Shown here piece after piece: positions 35,543 through 43,219 of a DNA stretch of 64,000 bases. Each line of letters opens with the position of its first letter. Positions within the stretch are counted from its first letter, which is position 1. A program made the position numbers and the translations under genes. This stretch comes from Bradyrhizobium sp. 132. GTDB lineage: Bacteria; Pseudomonadota; Alphaproteobacteria; Rhizobiales; Xanthobacteraceae. The notes below the pieces were generated by a model that saw only the letters and a program-made list of their open reading frames with translations, had not been told where the DNA came from and made no database searches. The stretch is taken from NCBI RefSeq assembly GCF_023074185.1, contig NZ_JADPKY010000131.1, positions 1 through 64,000 of the forward strand, given 5' to 3'.

Positions 35543-36242
35543 GGTCGAGATCACAGGCAAGACGTTCAGGAGTGCCGCGGGCGGAACGCAGAGGGTGCTC
35601 GCGCCGGTCAGCTTCGCGCTTCAATCCGGCGAGGTCGGCGTGCTGATCGGTCCGTCCGGCTGCGGGAAGAGCACGATGCTGCGCATCATCCTCGGGCTCG
35701 ACCGCGATTTCGGGGGGCACGTCTCGCGTCCGCCCGAAGCGCGGATCGGGATGGTGTTTCAGGAGCCGCGGCTGTTGCCGTGGCGCTCTGTCGAGCAGAA
35801 TGTGCGGCTTGCGGCCCCCGATGTCACCGATGCGAAGCTCGCCGAGCTGTTTAGAATCCTGGAGCTGGACGCGCATCGCAGCCACTTTCCCGGCGAGCTG
35901 TCGCTCGGCCTCGCCCGGCGCGTCGCGCTCGCCCGCGCCTTTGCCGTCGAGCCCGATCTGCTCGTGCTCGACGAGCCGCTCGCCTCGCTCGACGACGCAC
36001 TCGCCGGCCGGTTGCGCGACGAGATCGCTACGCTGGTGGCGCGCCGTCCGGTGATGACGTTGCTCGTCACCCACAGCCTGGATGACGCGATCCGCCTCGG
36101 CGATCGCCTGTTCTTGCTGTCGCCGCGGCCGGCGCGCATCGTGCGGGAGGTGCCGATTGCCATCCCACGTGCGCAGCGCAGCGAGGCCGAGCTCGGCAGG
36201 ATCAGGGCCGAGCTCGCGGCGCTGCAGCTTGAATCGAAATGA
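35532..36242 (+). CDS. ABC transporter ATP-binding protein
   Basis: A 236-residue ATPase from a GTG start. Walker A is Gly-Pro-Ser-Gly-Cys-Gly-Lys-Ser near residue 42 and Walker B is Leu-Leu-Val-Leu-Asp-Glu-Pro near 144. The ABC signature is Leu-Ser-Leu-Gly-Leu rather than Leu-Ser-Gly-Gly-Gln, a visible deviation that may weaken or alter ATP turnover. It overlaps the permease by 11 bp and completes the importer operon. Confidence 0.9.
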   Translation: MRLEVEITGKTFRSAAGGTQRVLAPVSFALQSGEVGVLIGPSGCGKSTMLRIILGLDRDFGGHVSRPPEARIGMVFQEPRLLPWRSVEQNVRLAAPDVTDAKLAELFRILELDAHRSHFPGELSLGLARRVALARAFAVEPDLLVLDEPLASLDDALAGRLRDEIATLVARRPVMTLLVTHSLDDAIRLGDRLFLLSPRPARIVREVPIAIPRAQRSEAELGRIRAELAALQLESK

Positions 36243-36289
36243 GAACTCATGGTCAACTGGACCAACGAAATCTTCGCGGGAGGTTCACC

Positions 36290-36643
36290 ATGCGGCGTCA
36301 GTTGATTGCGATCGGCATCCTGTTGGTTGCGATGCCGGGCGCGGCGCTCGCGCAGGCCAAGGGCAAGGGCATCCGACTCTGGAATCTGACGACGGAGACG
36401 ATCTCCGGCTTCCAGCTCTCGCCGGCCGGCAAGACCGAGTGGGGACCGAACCAGTGCTTGAACGACAAGGACAAGGAGGTCGACCACGACGAGCGGCTGC
36501 GCATCACCGGTATCGAGCCCGGCCGCTACGACGCCAAGGTCAGCTATCCCAGTGCACGGCAGTGCATCGTCCGCGACATCGAGATCAAGCCGGATGCGGT
36601 GTTCTCGATCGCCGACAAGGATCTGAAGGACTGCAACAAGTAA
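36290..36643 (+). CDS. Small exported protein of the PQQ island
   Basis: A 117-residue exported protein. The ATG at 36290 has a strong GGGAGG site, and a signal peptide (about residues 1-22, Ala-Leu-Ala-Gln) precedes a beta-rich mature domain with two Cys (Gln-Cys and Arg-Gln-Cys) plus a final Cys near the end. It lies 47 bp after the ATPase gene and could be part of the same transcript. No function is known. Similar small exported proteins recur near xoxF genes. Confidence 0.72.
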   Translation: MRRQLIAIGILLVAMPGAALAQAKGKGIRLWNLTTETISGFQLSPAGKTEWGPNQCLNDKDKEVDHDERLRITGIEPGRYDAKVSYPSARQCIVRDIEIKPDAVFSIADKDLKDCNK

Positions 36644-36668
36644 CGTGGCTGCGTTACTGGCGTTTTCC

Positions 36669-36780
36669 CCTCATCGTGAGGAGCGCGAAGCGCGTCTCGA
36701 ACCATGCAGGGCCGCCTGTCCGCCTGTCCCTTGTGGCCATCCTTCGAGACGCTTGCTTCGCAAGCTCTCAGGATGAGGAC
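36669..36780. repeat. Bradyrhizobium-type palindromic repeat
   Basis: A 112-bp element with arms tcatcgtgagga and ggatgaggacct and an inner gcgaagcgcgtctcgaacc to ccttcgagacgcttgc pair. It forms a long imperfect hairpin between convergent genes. This is a common mobile-type intergenic repeat of the genus. Confidence 0.75.
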
Positions 36781-36816
36781 CTAAGCCAATCTCGACCAGT
36801 AAGGCAGCGCAACGCT

Positions 36817-37026
36817 TCACGCCTTGTCGTGCGGGTGCGGATATTCGCAGCGCCATCGCACCGCCTGCCACTTCGGATGGTCGCCGATCCATTGCGCGAT
36901 ATAGGGCGGCGCGGCCATCGCGCACTGCGTCGGCGAGCCGGCGTAGTTGAATACCAGATGCTGCTCCTCGCAGGTCGCAGGCGAGAGCAACGCACATACA
37001 GTCACTACCAGGTCGATCGGGTTCAT
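36817..37026 (-). CDS. Small Cys-containing protein
   Basis: A 69-residue protein from ATG 37026 (GAGGAT upstream). It has three Cys and two Trp, with Val-Val-Thr-Val-Cys-Ala-Leu-Leu near the start, which resembles a membrane- or export-like helix without a clear cleavage site. The His/Pro-rich end (Glu-Tyr-Pro-His-Pro-His) could bind metal. This is a conserved-looking rhizobial small protein. No function is assigned. Confidence 0.6.
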   Translation of the reverse strand: MNPIDLVVTVCALLSPATCEEQHLVFNYAGSPTQCAMAAPPYIAQWIGDHPKWQAVRWRCEYPHPHDKA

Positions 37027-37131
37027 GCCGGGATCCTCGCAGAGGCGATCAAGATTAGCACAAAAGGTTACGTTCCGAGGAGCGGGAAGTTTCAATCCGG
37101 CCGTGAGAGAGGCCGCGGGGAACTCGCCTTC

Positions 37132-38001
37132 CTAGAAGTTAACCCCAAACACCAGCCTCGCCTGGTGGCGCTCGAAATTGACGAGGTCGAGATTGGCACC
37201 TGATCCGGCCGGACGGCCCCAGGCCTGCATGCTCCAGCTCACGGTCAGGCGCGAGCGTTCGGAAAGCTGGAAATAAGCGGTCGGACCGACGAACAGGGCT
37301 TGGCCGGCAAGCTCGCCGAGGCCGATGCCTTCGTACTGCCGGAAGTAGCGCATCTCGCCGCCGAGCAGCACATTGGGCCGCACACGCACCATGCCGGCGA
37401 AGGCCGCGCCGATGGTCGAGCTCTTTTCGGACAGTCCCGCCACCTCGAAGCGCGCCCATTCCGGTTGATAGATCAGATTGAGCGCGCCGATGGCGAAGTT
37501 CGGGATCAGTTCGCGATCGAAGGCGAGTGTGAAATCGGTGCCGTACATCCGCCCTTTCGCGCCGCTGGTTTCGTCGATGCGGTCGCCATGGAGCTCAGCG
37601 CCGACGGTCATGCCGAACGGCGCGTGCTCGCGGTCGAGCAGGCGATAGCGCAGGTCGAGCGAGGCGCCCTGAAAATTGAACTGGCGGCGATCATCGATAT
37701 CGGGGACGCCGGTGATGTCGTGCAAGCTAGCGATGCCGCCGACCTCAATGCGGAAGTTCGGCAGCGGCACGATCTCGATCTCGACTTCCTGCGAGAGGGC
37801 GCGATAGGTCCCTCCGCCTTTGCCGAATCGCCCCGTCGTTTCGGTCTGGAATTCGCGCTCACCGGGATTGCCGACATCGGTGCCGATCAAAAAGCCGAAG
37901 ATGTGCTCGGTATCGAAGCCCTCTTCGGCGCTGACGCACGCCGGTACGAGCGCGACTGTGCAGGCGGCTATGGTCCAGAATGTATGGGCTCTCGCGCGCA
38001 T
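37132..38001 (-). CDS. Outer-membrane beta-barrel-type protein next to pqqA
   Basis: A 289-residue exported protein. A signal peptide (about residues 1-25) is followed by alternating hydrophobic/polar strands rich in Tyr, Phe and Gly, and the protein ends in Val-Phe-Gly-Val-Asn-Phe with the terminal Phe typical of outer-membrane barrels. It lies about 60 bp downstream of pqqA on the same strand, so it may be cotranscribed with it. A porin-like role in cofactor or metal passage is possible, but no family was named with certainty. The longer start at 38037 has no support. Confidence 0.7.
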   Translation of the reverse strand: MRARAHTFWTIAACTVALVPACVSAEEGFDTEHIFGFLIGTDVGNPGEREFQTETTGRFGKGGGTYRALSQEVEIEIVPLPNFRIEVGGIASLHDITGVPDIDDRRQFNFQGASLDLRYRLLDREHAPFGMTVGAELHGDRIDETSGAKGRMYGTDFTLAFDRELIPNFAIGALNLIYQPEWARFEVAGLSEKSSTIGAAFAGMVRVRPNVLLGGEMRYFRQYEGIGLGELAGQALFVGPTAYFQLSERSRLTVSWSMQAWGRPAGSGANLDLVNFERHQARLVFGVNF

Positions 38002-38061
38002 CCCTGACACTACCACGGCTTCGACGGCGTTTGCCATCGAAGCCGCGACAGGTCGTCAGTC

Positions 38062-38142
38062 TTACTTGCGCAAAGCGCAGGCGTACATGTTGATTTCCAT
38101 GCCGACCGGCACTTCCACAATCTTCGGAGCTTTCCAAGCCAT
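38062..38142 (-). CDS. pqqA: PqqA, precursor peptide of PQQ
   Basis: A 26-residue peptide with the diagnostic Trp-Lys-Ala-Pro-Lys-Ile start and the modified pair Glu16 and Tyr20 in Met-Glu-Ile-Asn-Met-Tyr. These two residues are cross-linked by PqqE and processed into pyrroloquinoline quinone. The ATG at 38142 has a GGGAGA ribosome binding site. No pqqB, C, D or E lies in this window, so this is an orphan precursor gene, placed beside three PQQ enzymes. It supplies the cofactor precursor. The biosynthetic genes must be elsewhere in the genome. Confidence 0.93.
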   Translation of the reverse strand: MAWKAPKIVEVPVGMEINMYACALRK

Positions 38143-38313
38143 TCGGGGGTCTCCCAAGGGATGAGCGCGACATCGCGCGGGGCAAAACCTAGGGCTGCGT
38201 CAGCGACAGCGCAAGTCCGGAATCAGACGACGAACACCGCGAACTGTCGCATCGCGCTCGCGAATTTCCCTCTCGGGCAAAACGCCTTCGCTCCCAGGCA
38301 AGCGCGGCTTCTC

Positions 38314-38706
38314 TCAGCGCAACAATCGCAGCAACGCGCGGCCGGCGCGCGAGTTCAGCTCCTTCGCATCCAGCGTTCCATCCTTGTCGGGATTTGCCGC
38401 GTTGAAACGCTGCTCCACCACCGAGAGATATTCGTCGAGCGTGAGGGTCCCGTCACGATCGGGATCGGCGGCGGCGAGTTCTTTCGCCGTTAACCGTCCG
38501 CGCAATTCGCGGGCGTCGAGCGTGCCGTCGTGATCGGGATCGAGCTTGGCGAACAATGCGGCCGCCGCCTTCTTCACCTCGGCAAGATCGAGCGTACCGT
38601 CATTGTCGGTATCGAACATTTTTACGGCGCCGCCGGATGCCGACCAGGCCGGACCGGACAGCAGTGCAATCGTGAGCGCAAGCGCAACAGAGCGACGCGA
38701 TATCAT
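38314..38706 (-). CDS. lanM: Lanmodulin-like lanthanide-binding EF-hand protein
   Basis: A 130-residue exported protein with four EF-hand loops and little else. The start at 38706 has an AGGGAGA site. Residues 1-23 are the signal peptide. EF1 is D32-E43 (D-T-D-N-D-G-T), EF2 is D56-E67 (D-P-D-H-D-G-T), EF3 is D81-E92 (D-P-D-R-D-G-T), EF4 is N105-E116 (N-P-D-K-D-G-T). Loop spacings are 24, 25 and 24 residues, and the Pro at loop position 2 (in EF2-4) and Asn at position 1 of EF4 are hallmarks of lanmodulin of Methylorubrum. Differences are Thr instead of Pro in EF1 and Thr instead of Asp at position 9 of EF3. It is divergent from the first PQQ dehydrogenase, sharing a regulatory region. Confidence 0.85.
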   Translation of the reverse strand: MISRRSVALALTIALLSGPAWSASGGAVKMFDTDNDGTLDLAEVKKAAAALFAKLDPDHDGTLDARELRGRLTAKELAAADPDRDGTLTLDEYLSVVEQRFNAANPDKDGTLDAKELNSRAGRALLRLLR

Positions 38707-39049
38707 CAAAATCTCCCTGACCGAGAGCTCCGATTGGGAGCCGGATCGTAATGACATAAGTCCACACGCGGGCTTCCGTTCAAGCCCCGAATTGCAACCT
38801 GCGCACTGCACAACCCGCAGAACCCGACGGCCCGGGCGCGGCGCCCCGCATGGGCTCCGCTTCGCGCCGCGGAATTTCTTCAGCGCCTGCGCACAAGTTG
38901 AGAGTCGTTTGTAAGGTTTCCGTCAGGTAACCGGCGTCTGGCATCCAACATATCGGCAGCGCGCCTTCGACTTTCGTATTGACGCGTTTTGCATTCGGGC
39001 GGAGTGTTGCTGTCGCAGCGTCAACAGGCGCGCATATTGGGAGGAACGG
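38707..39049. promoter_or_regulatory. Divergent regulatory region lanM / PQQ alcohol dehydrogenase
   Basis: 343 bp with no gene, between the divergent starts of lanM (38706) and the dehydrogenase (39050). It should hold the promoters of both. An AT-richer part near 38930-39000 may be the promoter of the dehydrogenase. No operator is defined. Confidence 0.55.
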
Positions 39050-40714
39050 ATGAAACGCTTTGCGATGGCCGCGAGCCTCGTCATGCTTGCATCGACTTGT
39101 GCAAATGCACAAACCAGCGAGCAGCTGGTCAAGGGCGTGACCGATACATCGAACGTTCTCAACTACGGGATGGGCTACAATCTCCAGCGCTTTTCGACGC
39201 TGAAGCAGATCAACAAGGACAGCGTCAAGAACCTTGTCCCGGTCTGGAACTACTCCTTCAACGACGATCGCAGCGAGGAATCGCAGCCGCTGGTGTATCA
39301 GGGCGTGATCTACGTGACCTCCCACAACGCGACCATGGCGGTCGACGCCAAGACCGGCAAGCAGATCTGGAAGAGCAAGATCGAGTATCCGGCCGAGACG
39401 CCGCGCATCGTCTGCTGCGGCATCATCAATCGCGGCGCCGCGCTCTACGACGGCAAGATATTCCGCACCACGCTCGACGCCAACGTGATCGCGCTCGACG
39501 CCAAGGACGGCAAGGAATTGTGGCGGCAGAAGGCGGCCGACATCAAGGAAGGCTATTCGATGACGGTGGCGCCGCTGGTCGCCGACGGCGTCGTGATCAC
39601 CGGCATCTCCGGCGCCGAGTTCGGCACCCGCGGCTTCATCGACGGCTGGGATCCGGCGACGGGCAAGCACCTGTGGCGTACCCATTCGATCCCCTCCCCC
39701 GACGAGCCCGGCGGCGACACCTGGAAGGGCGATACCTGGAAGCTCGGCGGTGGCTCGACCTGGATCACGGGCTCCTACGATCCCGAGCTGAACACGGTCT
39801 ATTGGGGCATCGGCAATCCCGGACCGTTCAATTCGGCGGTGCGCCCCGGCGATAACCTCTACACCTGCTCCGTGCTGGCGATGGACCCCAAGACCGGCAA
39901 GATCAAGTGGCACTACCAGTTCTCGCCGAACAATCCGTTCGACTATGACAGCGTGGCCGAGATGGTCCTCGCCGACATCAACATCGAGGGCAAGCCGACC
40001 AAGGTGTTGATGGACGCCAACCGCAACGGCTTCTTCTACGTGCTCGACCGCACCAACGGAAAGCTGCTCGCGGCCAATCCTTACGTGAAGGTCAACTGGG
40101 CGACCGGAATCGACATGAAGACCGGCAAGCCGATGGAGACCGACGTCACGACAGGTGCTCGGGAAGGCAAGAAGGTGACAGTCTATCCGTCGATCCTCGG
40201 CGGCAAGAACTGGGAACCGATGTCGTTCAATCCGCAGACCGGATTGGCCTACGCCAACACGCTCGCCTTCGGTGGCCGGTACAAGACCGAACCCGTCACC
40301 TTCAAGCAGGGTGAATGGTATCTCGGCATGGACCTCACCGATCTCTGGGAGTGGGGTGACGGCCCGCGCGGTCATCTGAAGGCGATCGATCCGATGACCG
40401 GCAAGGCGAAGTGGGAGGCGCCGAGCGACATCCCGCGCTTCTCGGGCGTGCTGTCGACCGCGGGCGGCGTCGTGTTCTCGGGCGCGCTGACCGGCGAGTT
40501 CGAGGCCTTCGACGCCGACACCGGCAAGAAGCTCTGGCAGTTCCAGACCGGCTCCGGCATCGAGGGACAACCGGTGACATGGCAGCAGGATGGCGTGCAG
40601 TATGTCGCCGTCACCAGCGGCTATGGCGGTGTCTACTCGCTGTTCTCCGGCGACGAGCGGCTTGCCAAGGTGCCGCCCGGCGGCTCGCTGTGGGTCTTTG
40701 CGGTCAAGCAGTAA
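39050..40714 (+). CDS. Lanthanide-type PQQ-dependent alcohol dehydrogenase (ExaF/PedH-like)
   Basis: A 554-residue periplasmic quinoprotein. The ATG has a GGAGGAACGG site, with a signal peptide of about 20 residues. It is an eight-bladed PQQ propeller with the adjacent disulfide Cys122-Cys123, metal/PQQ ligands E190 and N256, catalytic D298, and D300 two residues later. The Asp-Tyr-Asp pattern is the lanthanide signature. MxaF-type calcium enzymes have Ala there. It oxidises alcohols or aldehydes with electrons passed to a cytochrome. The cytochrome gene (40725) and a J-type protein (41078) follow, so this is a complete F-G-J-like module. The substrate (methanol versus ethanol or others) cannot be fixed by eye. 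Confidence 0.9.
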   Translation: MKRFAMAASLVMLASTCANAQTSEQLVKGVTDTSNVLNYGMGYNLQRFSTLKQINKDSVKNLVPVWNYSFNDDRSEESQPLVYQGVIYVTSHNATMAVDAKTGKQIWKSKIEYPAETPRIVCCGIINRGAALYDGKIFRTTLDANVIALDAKDGKELWRQKAADIKEGYSMTVAPLVADGVVITGISGAEFGTRGFIDGWDPATGKHLWRTHSIPSPDEPGGDTWKGDTWKLGGGSTWITGSYDPELNTVYWGIGNPGPFNSAVRPGDNLYTCSVLAMDPKTGKIKWHYQFSPNNPFDYDSVAEMVLADINIEGKPTKVLMDANRNGFFYVLDRTNGKLLAANPYVKVNWATGIDMKTGKPMETDVTTGAREGKKVTVYPSILGGKNWEPMSFNPQTGLAYANTLAFGGRYKTEPVTFKQGEWYLGMDLTDLWEWGDGPRGHLKAIDPMTGKAKWEAPSDIPRFSGVLSTAGGVVFSGALTGEFEAFDADTGKKLWQFQTGSGIEGQPVTWQQDGVQYVAVTSGYGGVYSLFSGDERLAKVPPGGSLWVFAVKQ

Positions 40715-40724
40715 CCACGGCGCG

Positions 40725-41081
40725 ATGCTGAAAGACGGATCTCACAAGACGGCGGCGATCCTCGCCGCCGTCGCGGTGCTCACGGTCGCGCTTGCGGCGA
40801 CCGTTCGTGCCGCGGATGACGCAACCGGCAATCCCGTGCAGGCACAGATCGACCACGGCAAGTCGACCTATGCCGAAAAATGCTCGCACTGCCACGGCCC
40901 CAACATGATGAACCCCGGCACCATCACGCCGGACCTGCGCGCCTTCCCGAACGACAAGACGCGCTTCGTCACCACGGTGAAGAACGGCAAGAACAACAAG
41001 ATGCCGCCCTGGGCTGACATCCTCAACGACGACGAGATCGGGGATCTCTGGGCTTTCATCTCGAGCCGGAGGAAGCCATGA
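40725..41081 (+). CDS. c-type cytochrome, partner of the PQQ dehydrogenase
   Basis: A 118-residue class I cytochrome c. The start at 40725 lies 10 bp after the dehydrogenase stop. A signal peptide (about residues 1-29) is followed by the heme site Cys53-Ser-His-Cys56-His57 and an axial Met in Asn-Lys-Met-Pro-Pro-Trp. It is expected to accept electrons from the neighbouring PQQ enzyme. The longer open frame back to 40590 runs inside the dehydrogenase and is rejected. It overlaps the J-type gene by 4 bp. Confidence 0.92.
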   Translation: MLKDGSHKTAAILAAVAVLTVALAATVRAADDATGNPVQAQIDHGKSTYAEKCSHCHGPNMMNPGTITPDLRAFPNDKTRFVTTVKNGKNNKMPPWADILNDDEIGDLWAFISSRRKP

Positions 41082-42007
41082 AGACTTGGCACGTCGCGTG
41101 GAGCGTTGCCGCGATTCTCGCGGCGGCGGCCACGGCTGCGCGCGCGGCCGACGATCCGCTCAGGATCTGTCTCGACGAGGACCGGCCGCCGCTCTCGGTG
41201 CATCACAAGGGCAAGCCGGACTCCGGCTTCGACGTAAGGCTGGGGCAGGCGCTCGCCGACCGGCTCGGACGGCCTCTGACGATCCAGTGGTTCGAGAGCA
41301 AGCTGGATGAGGATTCGAGCCCGCAGCTCGAGGCCAATGCGCTGCTGTCCGACGGGCGCTGCTCGCTGGTCGGCGGCTACGCGCTGACGACGGATTCCCT
41401 CGTCAAGCCCGGCATGAAGACGGCACGCTTGCCGGATTTTGCCGGCGCCACCCGTGACGACCGGCGCCGCCGCGTCGCGCTCGGCGTGCTCGCACCGAGC
41501 CAGCCCTATGTTTACTCGCCGATGACGGTTGTGCTCGGGCCGAAGGCGCAGGGCCGCAAGATCGGCGATATCGGCGACCTTGCCGGCCTTCGCCTCGTCA
41601 TCGAGAGTGGCTCGCTGGGCGATGCCGTCCTGATGACCTTCGACAAGGGGCGCCTGATCGACAACATCACCCATCTCGTCCCCGGTCGCGACGATCTCCT
41701 CGGCGCGCTCGCTCGTGGCGACTACGACGCGACGCTGATCGACCTCGGCCGTTTCGACGCCCATCGCGCCGCGCATCCCGACACGGCAATCACGGCGTCC
41801 GGCTATTACTATCCGATCGGCGCCAACCGCGGCTATGTCGGGCTCGCCGGCGATCCCGCACTGATCGACGCCGTCAACACGGCGCTGAGCGGGCTTGCTG
41901 CCGAGGGCAAGATCGCCGAATTCGGCAGGCAGGCAGGGCTGACCTATCTGCCGCCGCGAGAGCCTGCAATCCTCGGCGAAGTCTGGATGAAGATCATTCA
42001 GCGGTGA
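41078..42007 (+). CDS. J-type substrate-binding protein of the PQQ dehydrogenase module
   Basis: A 309-residue exported solute-binding-type-3 protein (signal peptide about residues 1-22), starting at the ATGA overlap with the cytochrome. Its position after a PQQ dehydrogenase and a cytochrome equals that of MxaJ/XoxJ in F-G-J operons. Its Leu-Cys/Ile-Cys-Leu-Asp-Glu-Asp-Arg-Pro-Pro-Leu-Ser start resembles the amino-acid-binding fold. Probably an assembly or activation factor. The gene is related to but distinct from the one at 30511. Confidence 0.85.
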   Translation: MKTWHVAWSVAAILAAAATAARAADDPLRICLDEDRPPLSVHHKGKPDSGFDVRLGQALADRLGRPLTIQWFESKLDEDSSPQLEANALLSDGRCSLVGGYALTTDSLVKPGMKTARLPDFAGATRDDRRRRVALGVLAPSQPYVYSPMTVVLGPKAQGRKIGDIGDLAGLRLVIESGSLGDAVLMTFDKGRLIDNITHLVPGRDDLLGALARGDYDATLIDLGRFDAHRAAHPDTAITASGYYYPIGANRGYVGLAGDPALIDAVNTALSGLAAEGKIAEFGRQAGLTYLPPREPAILGEVWMKIIQR

Positions 42008-42086
42008 GATGGCCTGACATGGCACGCTAAAGTGCCGACATCATTTCCGTGCTATACTTGGCGCTTCATTTGACGATCGGTGCCCT

Positions 42087-43109
42087 GTGAGCTCCCCGAC
42101 CATTCCCTCCGCCGCAGGCCTGCGCGATCACCTCTCGCGCGAAATCAAGACCGGCGAGCTGGTGCGGGCGCTGATCGTCGTCGGCCCGATGGTCGCCGCT
42201 TTTTTCATCGCGCGCGAGACCGCGCTGCTGAATCTCGGGTTGGTCGCGGTCTCGTTGCTGATTCCCGCACTCAGGCTGCAGCTGCCGCCAAAAGTCGTCG
42301 CGTGGCATTATCTCGCGATCCTCGTCACCTTTGCCGCGCTGTTCCTCGCCGCCCCGATCAAGCCGCTATTCGTGGTGCTGACGGCGCTTGCCGGATTCCT
42401 TGCGGCCGCGGCGACGCGCCATGGCGAACATTTCCGCACGCTCGGAAATTGGGTGTTCATTCCCGCCGTGTATCTCGCCTGCGAAGTGCGGGAGGGCGTG
42501 AGCGCCTCGGACGCCCTCCGCCATGCCGGTATGATCATCGTGTCCTCTCCGATCGCGCTGGCGCTGGTCTGCGCCATCCGGATTTACGACCAGCGGCGCG
42601 GCGACACCACGGCGACCTCGTTCGGAGCGCCCGCGGCCGAGTGGTTTCTGCCCGCAGCAGCAACCGCCCTTGCGGTGTTGGCTGCGGCGGCGCTGGTCGA
42701 GATCCTCGATCTCGCGCACGGCCAATGGGTGATGTGGTCGGCCGCAAGTGTCGTGGTCGGCGATCTCACCGCGTCTACCGGCAAGCTGAAGCAGCGGGCG
42801 ATCGGCGCCTTGGTCGGCGTGCCGCTCGGCTTCATCGCCGGCATGGTGCTGCCGCAGAGCCGGGTTGGCTATGCACTCGCGGTTCTCGCGGCCACCCTCA
42901 CGCTGATCTCGTTCTCCCGCTACATCGTCGGCTTCGGCCTGCGCTGCTTCTTCATCGCGCTGGCCGCTTCTTTCGCCGGCGGCGCCAGCGGCATCGCGGA
43001 GGAGCGCATCGTCAACGTGCTGATCGGCGGCGCCTTTGGCTTGATTGCCGTGGCGCTAACCGAAATCGTCTGGCTGCGTGTCATGCGAAAGGTGCGATCG
43101 TCCGGATGA
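42087..43109 (+). CDS. FUSC-like multi-pass membrane protein
   Basis: A 340-residue inner-membrane protein with about ten hydrophobic segments and a polar mid-loop, starting at GTG 42087. The pattern resembles the fusaric-acid-resistance-like (FUSC) exporters, though shorter. No motif fixes the substrate. It follows the PQQ module by 80 bp and may be in the same transcription unit. Its call is weaker than its neighbours'. Confidence 0.6.
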   Translation: MSSPTIPSAAGLRDHLSREIKTGELVRALIVVGPMVAAFFIARETALLNLGLVAVSLLIPALRLQLPPKVVAWHYLAILVTFAALFLAAPIKPLFVVLTALAGFLAAAATRHGEHFRTLGNWVFIPAVYLACEVREGVSASDALRHAGMIIVSSPIALALVCAIRIYDQRRGDTTATSFGAPAAEWFLPAAATALAVLAAAALVEILDLAHGQWVMWSAASVVVGDLTASTGKLKQRAIGALVGVPLGFIAGMVLPQSRVGYALAVLAATLTLISFSRYIVGFGLRCFFIALAASFAGGASGIAEERIVNVLIGGAFGLIAVALTEIVWLRVMRKVRSSG

Positions 43110-43219
43110 CGCCCGAATAGGTACGGGCACGGCCTGTCAAATGCGCCAATCTGTCTCGCCTGGTGCCGATCGCAGAGGCGACCTGATGCAGTACCTTCGG
43201 CAAAAATCTGGAGGGAATC

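Noticed and set aside
38780..40570. A 596-codon minus-strand frame opposite the PQQ dehydrogenase
   Set aside because: Antisense shadow of the quinoprotein. Its Asp/Gly/Val-rich composition arises from the complement of codon bias.
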